A stretch of 64,000 nt of DNA from Pseudomonas mohnii (GTDB taxonomy: Bacteria; Pseudomonadota; Gammaproteobacteria; Pseudomonadales; Pseudomonadaceae), in contig NZ_FNRV01000001.1 of NCBI RefSeq assembly GCF_900105115.1, forward strand, positions 4,448,501 to 4,512,500, written 5' to 3'. The notes under the pieces were generated by a model. That model did not search any database, was not told the DNA's origin, and saw nothing but the letters and a program-made list of their open reading frames with translations. Every line of letters starts with the position of its first letter. Position 1 is the first letter of the stretch. Both the position numbers and the translations under genes were made by a program. Positions 18,064 through 25,832 of the stretch are shown here, in pieces.

Positions 18064-19314
18064 TCAGACCAGTTTCTTCAGGCACGCTTCGAGAATATCC
18101 AACCCTTCCTCCAGCACCGCGGCCTCGGTGGTCAACGGTGCCAGCAGCCGAATGATATGGCGTGATTTGCCGCTGGGCATCAGCAGCAACCCGGCGTCCC
18201 GCGCCAGGGCCAGCAGTTGCGTTAGTTGCGCGGCTGCCGGTGTGCCATCAGGTTTGATCATTTCGATGCCACGCATGGCGCCAACGCCAGTCAGTCGACC
18301 CAGATACGGCGACAGCTTGCTCGCACACCACGCTTCATAGCGGCTGACGATCGCTTCTTCCTGTTGCGAGCCCCAGGCTTTCAGGTTGGCATCGGTCATT
18401 TCATCCAGCGTCGCCAGCGCGGCGGCACAGGCGATGGGATTGCCGGAGTAGGTGCCACCCAGCCCGCCCTTGGGCAAGTTGTCGAGCAGCGATTTACGCC
18501 CGACCACCGCACCCAGCGGCACGCCACCCGCGATGCTTTTGCCCAGCAGGATCAGATCGGGTTCGATGCCCAGTCGCGAGAACGCAAAGCGTTGGCCGGT
18601 TCGGCCGAAACCGGACTGGATTTCATCGGCGATCAGCACAATGCCTTTCTCGTCGCAGAAACGCCGCAATACCTGGGCAAACTCAACGTCCATCGCCAGA
18701 AAACCGCCTTCGCCCTGCACGGGTTCGACAATGAAACACGCAACGTCTTCGACGTCGATTTCGACGCTGAACAGTCGCTCCATCGCCTTCAGGGCCTCAG
18801 CGCAGGTGACGCCGTTGTCCTTGCTCGGGAAGGGCAGGTGGTACACCGGCCCTGGCAACACACCGACTTTCTGTTTGTACGGCGCGACTTTGCCGTTGAG
18901 GTTGAGGGTGGCCAGCGTACGACCGTGGAAGCCTCCATCGAAGGCGATCACGGCGCTGCGGCCGGTGGCGCCGCGCACGATCTTCAGGGCGTTTTCCGCC
19001 GCCTCGGCGCCGCTGTTGGTGAGCATTCCACTGACGGGGTAGTCCACCGGGATAAACGCGCTGAGACCGTCCATCAAGGCGATGTAGGGTTCATGTTGCG
19101 CAGCGTTGAACGCGTAGTGGGTCAGGCGGGTGGCTTGTTCGCGAATGGCTTCGACGATGCGCGGATGGCAATGGCCGAGATTGAGTACGCCGATGCCGCC
19201 GACGAAGTCGATGTAGCGTTTGCCATCGGTGTCCCAGACTTCGGCGTTTTTACCGTGGCTGAGCGTGACAGGGTGAACGATGTTGATCGACTGACTGATG
19301 CTTTCGCTGCTCAT
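18064..19314 (-). CDS. Class III aminotransferase (GabT / 2-aminoadipate transaminase type)
   Basis: 416 residues with the class III signature: GMLTNSGAEAAENALK (PLP phosphate binding), EPVQGEGGFL, IADEIQSGFGRTG and the PLP lysine in LLGKSIAGGVPLGAVVG. It closely resembles the P. putida enzyme PP_4108 shown to act on 2-aminoadipate in D-lysine breakdown, so 2-aminoadipate or 4-aminobutyrate is the likely amino donor and 2-oxoglutarate the acceptor. No pathway partner lies beside it; the gene is flanked on both sides by long palindromes. I leave the symbol empty because gabT and the aminoadipate enzyme cannot be separated by eye. Confidence 0.88.
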   Translation of the reverse strand: MSSESISQSINIVHPVTLSHGKNAEVWDTDGKRYIDFVGGIGVLNLGHCHPRIVEAIREQATRLTHYAFNAAQHEPYIALMDGLSAFIPVDYPVSGMLTNSGAEAAENALKIVRGATGRSAVIAFDGGFHGRTLATLNLNGKVAPYKQKVGVLPGPVYHLPFPSKDNGVTCAEALKAMERLFSVEIDVEDVACFIVEPVQGEGGFLAMDVEFAQVLRRFCDEKGIVLIADEIQSGFGRTGQRFAFSRLGIEPDLILLGKSIAGGVPLGAVVGRKSLLDNLPKGGLGGTYSGNPIACAAALATLDEMTDANLKAWGSQQEEAIVSRYEAWCASKLSPYLGRLTGVGAMRGIEMIKPDGTPAAAQLTQLLALARDAGLLLMPSGKSRHIIRLLAPLTTEAAVLEEGLDILEACLKKLV

Positions 19315-19445
19315 GGATGACCGGCTCGGAAGAAGGAAGACTTCCTTTTATCTAAGCCGTGAGCAGTGCTAGCGGGCAAACGAAATAAAGTGACCGGGTC
19401 AATCTGAAAAGTCGGGATGTGCTTTGCACGCTGTGAACGCTGGCT

Positions 19446-19558
19446 TGTAGGAGCGAGCCCGCTCGCGATGGTGGTCAACGATAACACTGGCAACCTTACA
19501 CCCCGCGGTGCCCTGTCGTCCATCGCGAGCAGTCGAGCGTCGACCGGCTGCTCCTACA
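19446..19558. repeat. Long palindromic intergenic element, copy 4 (expanded)
   Basis: 113 bp of the family at 5523-5626. The left arm TGTAGGAGCGAGCCCGCTCG and the core are kept, but the right arm carries a small insertion around 19531-19550 (AGTCGAGCGTCGACCGG, itself palindromic) before GCTCCTACA. Confidence 0.8.
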
Positions 19559-19565
19559 ATTTAAA

Positions 19566-19904
19566 TCAGCGGCGGGTCAGAGGCTGCTGAGCAAACTTCA
19601 CCCCGGCCAGACCATGGGCCATCAACGCACGGATATTGCCGTGATCGCTGCCTTCAGGTGTGGCCAACACGGAACGGTAGTGTTCGCCGAACGCCAGCAA
19701 GGCTTCTTCATCGCTCAAACCTTCCAGCAGCGCCAGGCCCAGCGTCTTGCACGAACCTTCGTTCTGTCCGGCGGCGTTTTCCACGCCACCGTTGTTGAAC
19801 GCCTGTGGCTGGTAGTCGTAACCGGCGGCGATGAAGGCCAGGGTATCGGCGAAGGCGTGTTCGCCGCTTTTGAGGCTGGTGCGCAGGGTGTTCAAATCAC
19901 TCAT
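19566..19904 (-). CDS. HopJ family protein
   Basis: 112 residues belonging to the HopJ type III effector family by sequence (DTLAFIAAGYDYQPQAFNNG, then NEGSCKTLGLALLEGLS and ALLAFGEHYRSVL). Despite the name, these small cytosolic proteins are widespread in non-pathogens and no effector function is shown. No secretion signal or hrp-type promoter is visible. Its start overlaps the end of the DUF1244 gene by 8 bases, so the two are translationally coupled and probably share a process. The function is unknown. Confidence 0.85.
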   Translation of the reverse strand: MSDLNTLRTSLKSGEHAFADTLAFIAAGYDYQPQAFNNGGVENAAGQNEGSCKTLGLALLEGLSDEEALLAFGEHYRSVLATPEGSDHGNIRALMAHGLAGVKFAQQPLTRR

Positions 19905-20193
19905 TGGGTTTTCCTTTGGCGAACGCCGCTTGTTGTTCGGCGCTGGCTTCTTGCTGAAATTGGGCTTTCCAGTCGGCGTACGGCATGCCGTAAACCACTT
20001 CGCGGGCTTCGTCGAGGCTCACCTCGATCTGGCGTTCGTCGGCAGCCGCCTTGTACCACTTGGACAGGCAGTTACGGCAAAAACCCGAGAGGTTCATCAG
20101 GTCGATGTTCTGCACATCCTTGCGGCTGTCCAGGTGGGCCACCAGCCGGCGAAAGGCGGCGGCTTCGAGTTCCAGGCGTTGTTGATCGTTCAT
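19897..20193 (-). CDS. DUF1244 family protein
   Basis: 98 residues from the ATG at 20193 (MNDQQRLELEAAAFRRLVAHL); the frame extends upstream to 20238 through repeat sequence, which I exclude. The conserved core DVQNIDLMNLSGFCRNCLSKWY has a CXXC pair that may bind a metal. DUF1244 proteins are small helical dimers of unknown role, conserved in proteobacteria. It overlaps the HopJ-family gene by 8 bases and lies about 100 bases after folX on the same strand, separated by an inverted repeat. Confidence 0.85.
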   Translation of the reverse strand: MNDQQRLELEAAAFRRLVAHLDSRKDVQNIDLMNLSGFCRNCLSKWYKAAADERQIEVSLDEAREVVYGMPYADWKAQFQQEASAEQQAAFAKGKPNE

Positions 20194-20205
20194 GGGGTCT
20201 CTCTG

Positions 20206-20297
20206 AGACAGCTGCAAGCGGCAAGCGTCGAGCTGCAAGTTGGATTTGCGATGCGGCGAAGTTTACAGCTTGCCGCTTGAAGCTTGTAGCTAGCCGC
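20206..20297. repeat. Inverted repeat of the CTTGAAGCTTGTAGCT family, copy A
   Basis: The left part (20208-20240) is rich in AGCTGCAAG and CGGCAAG; the right part (20265-20291) is its approximate complement, ending CCGCTTGAAGCTTGTAGCT. The last 19 bases recur exactly at 54534-54552. The element fills the folX-DUF1244 gap. Confidence 0.75.
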
Positions 20298-20299
20298 TG

Positions 20300-20680
20300 C
20301 TACGCAGTAGTCCGGCTCGCCGCCAGGGTGATCGACACCGACTCGGCGAATCGCAGGGCGTGGGGCTTGTCCACTTCGACCTCGGCATACAGCACCGACT
20401 CGTTGGCCATGACCAGATCGAGAATCTCCTGGGTCAGGCGTTCAAGCAGGGCGAAGCGATTGCCTTCGACGTGGGCGATGATGGCCTTGGTGATGGTCCG
20501 GTAGTTCAGCGCGTGATCGATGTCATTGTCGCGCACTGCTTCCTGGGCCGCGTAGAGGATGGTCAGGTTGATCAACACATCCTGTTTATTGAGGATTTCA
20601 TCTTCGTTGATGCCGATGAAGGTGCGCAGGCACAGGTCCTTGACCCGGATGCGTGCCATGCCTGGTTGAAGTTGTGGCAT
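20300..20680 (-). CDS. folX: Dihydroneopterin/dihydromonapterin triphosphate 2'-epimerase
   Basis: 126 residues from the ATG at 20680 ([16 protein letters not shown]), of the FolB/FolX tunnelling fold: [32 protein letters not shown] and [14 protein letters not shown]. FolX converts dihydroneopterin triphosphate to dihydromonapterin triphosphate for tetrahydromonapterin synthesis. Neighbourhood decides FolX over FolB: folE is 2 bases upstream and folM lies before it, the known Pseudomonas folMEX arrangement. The frame is open far upstream across folE, which is a shadow. The stop abuts the repeat at 20206-20297. Confidence 0.9.
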   Translation of the reverse strand: MPQLQPGMARIRVKDLCLRTFIGINEDEILNKQDVLINLTILYAAQEAVRDNDIDHALNYRTITKAIIAHVEGNRFALLERLTQEILDLVMANESVLYAEVEVDKPHALRFAESVSITLAASRTTA

Positions 20681-20682
20681 TA

Positions 20683-21258
20683 CTACTTGCTCCGTCCAAT
20701 CAATTGCAGGAACTCCTGGCGGGTGTTGCTCGACTCGCGAAAGGCGCCGAGCATCACCGAGGTGTTCATGGTCGAATTCTGTTTTTCGACGCCGCGCATC
20801 ATCATGCACATGTGCCGGGCTTCGATGACCACCGCGACGCCGGCCGCGCCGGTTACTTGCTGCACCGCCTCGGCGATTTGCCGGGTGAGGTTTTCCTGGA
20901 TCTGCAGGCGTCGGGCGAACATGTCCACCAACCGTGCGATCTTCGACAGGCCCAGCACCTTGCCCGTGGGAATATAAGCCACATGCGCCTTGCCAATGAA
21001 GGGCAGCAGGTGATGTTCGCAAAGCGAGTACAGCTCGATGTTGTCGACGATGACCATTTCATCGTTGTCGGAAGCGAACAGCGCCCCGTTGACGATTTCT
21101 TCGACACTCTGGTCGTAACCATGGCAGAGGTAGCGCATGGCCTTGGCCGCGCGCACCGGGGTGTCGAGCAGGCCTTCGCGGTCAGGGTCTTCACCCAGAC
21201 CGATCAGGATCTCGCGGTAGCTCTGAGACAGAGCGTTCTGAGGCAGGGATAACGTCAT
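20683..21258 (-). CDS. folE: GTP cyclohydrolase I
   Basis: 191 residues with the zinc and active-site motif [10 protein letters not shown] (Cys80) and the second ligand block [11 protein letters not shown], plus the C-terminal [10 protein letters not shown] typical of FolE. It converts GTP to 7,8-dihydroneopterin triphosphate and formate. In this operon it most likely serves tetrahydromonapterin, the cofactor of phenylalanine hydroxylase, rather than general folate. It lies 20 bases after folM and 2 bases before folX. Confidence 0.95.
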   Translation of the reverse strand: MTLSLPQNALSQSYREILIGLGEDPDREGLLDTPVRAAKAMRYLCHGYDQSVEEIVNGALFASDNDEMVIVDNIELYSLCEHHLLPFIGKAHVAYIPTGKVLGLSKIARLVDMFARRLQIQENLTRQIAEAVQQVTGAAGVAVVIEARHMCMMMRGVEKQNSTMNTSVMLGAFRESSNTRQEFLQLIGRSK

Positions 21259-21278
21259 GGAAAATCCTCGCGGGACAC

Positions 21279-21989
21279 TTATTTGATGTGCCTTCCGCCG
21301 TTGACGGTCAGGGTCGTGCCGGTGACATAAGGGTTGTCGAGCAAATAGCGCAGGCTCTGGTAGATCACTTCGCTGCCGGGTTCGATGCCCAGTGCGGATT
21401 TGGCCAACGCCTTGGCGCGGTAGGCCGCATCATCATCAGGGTTGAACAGTAGCAGGGCCGGGGCGATCCCGTTGACCTTGATGCCTGGCGCGTATTTCGC
21501 GGCGAAGGACAGCGTCAGGCTGTCGAGCCCGGCTTTGCTGGCGCAGTAGCCAATGTGCCTGCTGCTGCCCTTGCGGGTCACGTCATCGCTGATGTGCACG
21601 ATGTCGGCGGGGCTCGAGCGTTGGAGCAAGTCGGCGCAATGCAGATTGATCAGGTAGGGCGCCAGCATGTGCACGCTGAACATGCGGGTGAAGGCTTCGG
21701 CTTCGGTCCCCGGGGTTTCGGCCAGCCATTCGGAGGCGTTATGCACGATCGCCCGCAGGCTCTCGGTATGGGTTTTCAGCTCGCTGATGAAGGCAAGGAT
21801 TCCGCCTTCGGTGGCGAAATCGGCAAACAGCGCCGTCGCCCCCAGATCGCGCAGGGCTTGTACGCCGGGGCGTTCGCTGCGGTAGCTGAAAATCACGCGA
21901 TGGCCGTCTTCGAGCAATCGCTGCGCGCAATGAAGGCCGACCCGCTGGCCGGCGCCGGTGATGAGGATTGGGGCTGCGGAAGAGGTCAT
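21279..21989 (-). CDS. folM: Dihydromonapterin reductase (SDR)
   Basis: 236 residues from the ATG at 21989 ([18 protein letters not shown]). SDR fold with the cofactor motif TGAGQRVG, the NAS motif VHNASEW and the catalytic YXXXK as YCASK. The sequence around [14 protein letters not shown] is that of FolM, which reduces dihydromonapterin to tetrahydromonapterin with NADPH and has weak dihydrofolate reductase activity. It is the first gene of the folM-folE-folX operon. Confidence 0.92.
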   Translation of the reverse strand: MTSSAAPILITGAGQRVGLHCAQRLLEDGHRVIFSYRSERPGVQALRDLGATALFADFATEGGILAFISELKTHTESLRAIVHNASEWLAETPGTEAEAFTRMFSVHMLAPYLINLHCADLLQRSSPADIVHISDDVTRKGSSRHIGYCASKAGLDSLTLSFAAKYAPGIKVNGIAPALLLFNPDDDAAYRAKALAKSALGIEPGSEVIYQSLRYLLDNPYVTGTTLTVNGGRHIK

Positions 21990-22052
21990 GAACGGCTCGC
22001 GTCGCGGTAAGAGCAAAACTATACCAGCGCATTGCAGCGTTCACCTATGCCC

Positions 22053-22159
22053 CCGGTAGGAGCGAGCCAGCTCGCGATGGTCGTGAACGATAACGCTGGG
22101 AGCCTGATACCCCGCAGCGTTCTCAGGTTCATCGCGAGCTGGTTCGCTCCTACACCGGG
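22053..22159. repeat. Long palindromic intergenic element, copy 5
   Basis: An inverted repeat of about 107 bp of the family at 5523-5626; its outer arms read CCGGTAGGAGCGAGCC and the near complement. It lies between folM and the end of the ABM-domain gene. Confidence 0.82.
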
Positions 22160-22162
22160 AGA

Positions 22163-22732
22163 TCAGCGGCTTTGAGGGCTTGGCTCGGCGGACAACCGGC
22201 GCACAGGCTTGCTATTGAGCCAACCCGCCAACAACCGGGTCGACAGTGGAATGAAGAAGTAGACCATCAAGGGGGTCAGGCACAGCGTGCTGACAAATAT
22301 TCGAGGCAGCAGGCTCATTTCACTCAGCAACGGTCCAAGAACAAAGTTGAACAGCAGCGACACCGGAAAGAAAGCCAGCCAGATCGCCACCGCCTGTTTC
22401 CAGCGTGGTGGGCGCTGGCCTGCGGCGCCAAACCAGCCTTCGATGCCACTGACCCGATGTTCCATCGGATGGGCGAACAAGTCGCTACCGCGCGCCAGCC
22501 ACGCCGTACGCGAGGCGGAGTGTTCCCAGGCGTGCAGAGTCTGCTCATCGGCGAAGCGGAAAATAATCTGGAATTCATTATCGTCGGGCGGCGGAGCGAG
22601 CACGCCGGAGCCGAGATAACCGGGGAAGTCGGTGGCCAGTTGTTCGCCTTCGCGTAACCAGGCGATCAGATCCTGATAACGCCCATCGGCAACGCGACGT
22701 GCAACCATCAGCGTGACGGGTGAGGTAGACAT
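22163..22732 (-). CDS. Antibiotic-biosynthesis-monooxygenase-domain membrane protein
   Basis: 189 residues from the ATG at 22732 (MSTSPVTLMVARRVADGRY). An ABM fold covers about residues 5-100 (YQDLIAWLREGEQLATDFPGY and EFQIIFRFADEQTLHAWEHS), followed by a linker and two transmembrane helices (about 115-140 and 147-170). This ABM-plus-two-helices architecture is common in pseudomonads; its substrate is unknown. It may be a heme- or quinone-related monooxygenase or only a ligand-binding domain at the membrane. A frame upstream to 22891 lacks a family-like N-terminus. Confidence 0.8.
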   Translation of the reverse strand: MSTSPVTLMVARRVADGRYQDLIAWLREGEQLATDFPGYLGSGVLAPPPDDNEFQIIFRFADEQTLHAWEHSASRTAWLARGSDLFAHPMEHRVSGIEGWFGAAGQRPPRWKQAVAIWLAFFPVSLLFNFVLGPLLSEMSLLPRIFVSTLCLTPLMVYFFIPLSTRLLAGWLNSKPVRRLSAEPSPQSR

Positions 22733-22908
22733 TGTGTATCTCCGTAAGGCTTTTGCATCGATCCGGGTAGGAACTTCGCTGAACGCAGTGCCGGGGTGGT
22801 GGACTGCGTGTCGTGACAAGCAAGGATTATTCCGCATTCTACCTGTTTTCATATTTGGTGTTTTTCGATCGCGCATGGCTTGAATGATCATGGGGCAGGC
22901 GAGTTAAA

Positions 22909-23904
22909 ATGCCGCTCGAACCACGCATGGACGTTGAGGCGCAGATGCCCGTACTTACTGATGGTGCTTCAGGCGTACCGCAGGCTGTATCTCTTGAGCA
23001 GGAAGAGCTCTTCCCTATTCGCGAAGTATCTCGCCTGACCGGCGTCAATCCGGTCACGCTGCGTGCGTGGGAGCGACGCTATGGTCTGATCGTGCCAACG
23101 CGCACCGAAAGTGGGCATCGCCTGTACTCGATGGCCGATATCGAGCGTGTCCGCAGCATCCTCGGCTGGATCGAACGCGGTGTCGCGGTCAGCAAGATCG
23201 GCAAGATACTGGCCAAGGCAGCGCCGCTTCAGGCGTTGTCGCACCTGATCCCCAACGACCTCGTGCAAGCTGACTATGCGCAATGGCATCAGCAGCTTCA
23301 GGCCGCCGTCAGTGCTTTTGACGATGTGCTGCTGGAGCAAATATACGGGCAGATCTTTTCCAGCTACAGCCAGCCGGTGGTGTTTCAGGACATCCTGCTC
23401 CCGCTCTGGAAGCAGTTGCTGCAACGCCAGGATTCATTCGGCCGGGTCAGCGAGTGGTTGTTCCTGGATAGTTTCCTGCGATCACGGGTCACGCAACGGT
23501 TGCTGTTGATCCGTGACAAGCAACCAGGGCGAGTCATCGTCAGCGCCCTGTCGGGCCAATGCCGGGAACTTGAATTATTGATTGCTGCCTTGTTCCTGAG
23601 CAGCGAACAAGCCGGCGTGCGCGTGTTAGCCATCGGGCAGCCATTTGATGAGTTGACCCTGGTGTGCGAAAGGATCAAACCCCAGGCATTGGTGCTTTTT
23701 TCCAATCACGTACCGGCCCCCGAACTTCCACGGCGCCTGAATCGTCTGGCAATGAGCCTTGATTGTCCGTTGCTGCTGGCCGGTGATGCGTCCGACCTGG
23801 CGCAGGAAAGCCTTGCCGGATCGTCGATTGGTTGTCTGGGAAGCGAGGGCGTGGTGATGCGCCAGCGTCTGAATCAGTTCCTGGCGGGCAATCTGGATAC
23901 TTGA
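22909..23904 (+). CDS. MerR family regulator, class II LitR-like
   Basis: 331 residues: an N-terminal MerR helix-turn-helix (LFPIREVSRLTGVNPVTLRA, then WERRYGLIVPTRTESGHRLY; about 35-105) and a C-terminal region shaped like the cobalamin-binding domain of LitR/CarH (VIVSALSGQCRELELLIAAL, LLLAGDASDLAQ). The E-X2-H-X2-G motif that holds adenosylcobalamin in class I LitR is not present at the expected place. That matches class II LitR of P. putida, which does not sense B12 but works with a short LOV photoreceptor. Here a short LOV gene lies just beyond, at 24585. ATG codons at 22909, 22927 and 22945 are all possible starts; only 22909 and 22945 have purine-rich sequence ahead. Confidence 0.8.
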   Translation: MPLEPRMDVEAQMPVLTDGASGVPQAVSLEQEELFPIREVSRLTGVNPVTLRAWERRYGLIVPTRTESGHRLYSMADIERVRSILGWIERGVAVSKIGKILAKAAPLQALSHLIPNDLVQADYAQWHQQLQAAVSAFDDVLLEQIYGQIFSSYSQPVVFQDILLPLWKQLLQRQDSFGRVSEWLFLDSFLRSRVTQRLLLIRDKQPGRVIVSALSGQCRELELLIAALFLSSEQAGVRVLAIGQPFDELTLVCERIKPQALVLFSNHVPAPELPRRLNRLAMSLDCPLLLAGDASDLAQESLAGSSIGCLGSEGVVMRQRLNQFLAGNLDT

Positions 23905-23906
23905 AT

Positions 23907-24512
23907 TCAGAGATGCAGGCTAGGGTGGGTCAATCGATGTTGCTGCAGGATGTACTGGCGTAGGCGTTCGGTTTCATCCGTGTCGCTTTGGCTCAATTGA
24001 TAGGCGTAGAAGCCTTGCTCGGTTTCCTTCTCGAAGGTGCCGCGCAGCGCGATTCGCTCATAGCCTGAAGGGCTGAACCACAAAGCGAAATGCTTCGGTG
24101 CCTTGGTCTTGTTGCGAACCTCGAGCAAAACCCCTTTGAACGAGACTTCATGCACCCACATCGTGCCGGGTTGGCCCTGGGCATTTTCCAGCGCTACCGG
24201 CTCTTCGAGCACCAATCGCCATGGCCGCACCAATGGACCGTCTTCATAAATACTGGGAACACCCAGGCGCAGATGCAGCGCATGAAACTCGTCTTCCACC
24301 AAGTGCAGAGGGAAAGTCATTTGTTGATTGTCGAAGTTGGCCTGGATGGTGACTTGTTCATGCGCTGCCAGGCGCGTGAGTAAGTCACGGATTTGCGAAC
24401 CGCCGTTTACGAGCAGGCTCGACGTCGCATCACGCACATTGAGCTGCGGGTTGTGTTGCATGGTCTGGATGAAATCCAGCTCATCCTGAGTGAGGAGCGC
24501 GTCGCGATGCAT
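23907..24512 (-). CDS. PilZ-like domain protein
   Basis: About 201 residues from the ATG at 24512; the frame is open to a TTG at 24566. It looks like a YcgR-like two-part protein: an N-terminal segment (LLTRLAAHEQVTIQANFDNQ, LHLVEDEFHALHLRLG) and a PilZ-like barrel (RPWRLVLEEPVALENAQG, VHEVSFKGVLLEV, with S and G as in the D/NXSXXG motif). The RXXXR half of the c-di-GMP motif is not clear. It ends 2 bases from the converging MerR stop and follows the LOV gene on the same strand, so LOV and this gene are probably co-transcribed. A c-di-GMP role is inference. Confidence 0.6.
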   Translation of the reverse strand: MHRDALLTQDELDFIQTMQHNPQLNVRDATSSLLVNGGSQIRDLLTRLAAHEQVTIQANFDNQQMTFPLHLVEDEFHALHLRLGVPSIYEDGPLVRPWRLVLEEPVALENAQGQPGTMWVHEVSFKGVLLEVRNKTKAPKHFALWFSPSGYERIALRGTFEKETEQGFYAYQLSQSDTDETERLRQYILQQHRLTHPSLHL

Positions 24513-24584
24513 GGCAGGCTCGAAAGAAATAGTTACAAAGTGTTCGGTGATTGTAGTTAATGACAATTGATTCGCGGATTTGTT

Positions 24585-25043
24585 TTAACCGTTCGTCGCT
24601 TTTAGCGCCGCAAGCTCAGCCTGGACTTCGGCCAATTGCGCTTCAAGCTGCGCAATCCGCTGCTGTGCCTTGACTTGCAGCGTCACGTCTTTCTGTACAC
24701 CGATAAAGTAAACCAGCCCGTCACTCGGATTTTGCACCGTCGAAATGGACAGCTCATTCCAGAACGGTGTGCCGTCCTTGCGGTAGTTGCGCAGGATTTC
24801 CCGACAGGATCCTTCGCTCTTCAATGCATCACGAATCTTCGACAAAGCTGGCTGATCCCGGTCTCCGGATTGCAGGAAGCGACAATCCTGGTAAAGGATT
24901 TCTTCGCTGGAGTAACCGGTGAGGCGCTCGAATGCCGGGTTGACGTAAATCAGAATCTTGTCTTGCTCGCCTTCTTTTTCGGCAATCACGACGCCGTCGT
25001 TGGAGGCGTTGATCGCCAATTGCAGCAGTTTCGAGTTGATCAT
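24585..25043 (-). CDS. Short LOV blue-light photoreceptor
   Basis: 152 residues. A LOV/PAS core covers about 12-125 with the flavin-adduct cysteine Cys54 in YQDCRFLQ, the flavin-contacting NYRKDGTPFWNEL and the final YFIGVQKDVT. A C-terminal helix and a short Ala/Glu coiled coil (QAQLAEVQAELAAL-type) follow, with no effector domain. This is the architecture of the P. putida proteins PpSB1-LOV and PpSB2-LOV. Blue light would form a cysteinyl-FMN adduct and alter dimer or partner contacts. It is co-oriented with the PilZ-like gene and close to a class II LitR-like regulator, its likely partner. Confidence 0.92.
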   Translation of the reverse strand: MINSKLLQLAINASNDGVVIAEKEGEQDKILIYVNPAFERLTGYSSEEILYQDCRFLQSGDRDQPALSKIRDALKSEGSCREILRNYRKDGTPFWNELSISTVQNPSDGLVYFIGVQKDVTLQVKAQQRIAQLEAQLAEVQAELAALKATNG

Positions 25044-25144
25044 GGTGGACCCCTTCCTTGTTGGTTGTCGGGGGGATTCTAAAAGAACAATAAAGACTGT
25101 GCTGTTAAGATCCCGGTCTTTGACTCAGCTTCAGGATCAGATTG

Positions 25145-25600
25145 ATGAAAGTCGCCATCATTTCCGGCTCGGTGTACGGCACGGCCGAAGAGGTTGCCCG
25201 TCACGCCGCCAGCCTTTTGCAAGCCGCCGGTTTCGAAACCTGGCACAACCCGCGTGCAAGTCTGGCCGATGTTCAGGCCTTTGGCCCGCAAGCCTTCCTG
25301 GCGGTGACCTCGACCACCGGCATGGGTGAATTGCCGGATAACCTGCAACCGCTGTACTTCGCGATCCGCGACCAATTGCCCGCGGCCTGGCGTGGTTTGC
25401 CGGGCGCGGTGATTGGCTTGGGCGATGCGAGCTACGGCGATACGTTCTGCGGCGGCGGCGAATTGATGCGTGAGTTGTTCGGTGAGCTGGGTATTCGCGA
25501 AGTGCTGCCGATGCTGCGCCTGGACGCCAGTGAAAGCGTCACTCCCGAAACGGATGCCGAGCCCTGGCTGGCCGAGCTGGCTGGCGCTCTGCGGGGCTGA
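25145..25600 (+). CDS. Flavodoxin
   Basis: 151 residues. The FMN-phosphate loop GSVYGTAEEVA is at the N-terminus, and aromatic-side loops TSTTGMGELPDN and GLGDASYGDTFCGGG follow. Length and motifs fit the short MioC-like flavodoxins. It carries electrons through FMN in the cytosol; partners are unknown. The ATG at 25145 is preceded by AGGA; a TTG one codon earlier is in frame. It is divergent from the LOV gene with about 100 bp between, so a shared control region is possible. Confidence 0.9.
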   Translation: MKVAIISGSVYGTAEEVARHAASLLQAAGFETWHNPRASLADVQAFGPQAFLAVTSTTGMGELPDNLQPLYFAIRDQLPAAWRGLPGAVIGLGDASYGDTFCGGGELMRELFGELGIREVLPMLRLDASESVTPETDAEPWLAELAGALRG

Positions 25601-25832
25601 CCGAGCACCGCTCAACGTCTGTAAACGTCAATTCTCAGGGTGCTGCCGGGGCTGCAGGCAGTGCCCGCCTCGCCATCTCTGGCGGCGGTACTTTGACGTG
25701 GGGCCCGCCTCATTGAGCGACTGACTCGCTCGGCCATCAAGCTGGCTGCGAATGCAACTACGCGGACTCTGGGGATGTCTAGACTCGGTAGTCATTGGAA
25801 ACACTCCATAATAAAAATAGAGGTTCCTTGCC

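Noticed and set aside
19566..19904. HopJ-family gene as evidence of a type III secretion island
   Set aside because: The family name is historical; there is no hrp box, chaperone gene or secretion apparatus nearby, and such genes occur in non-pathogens.
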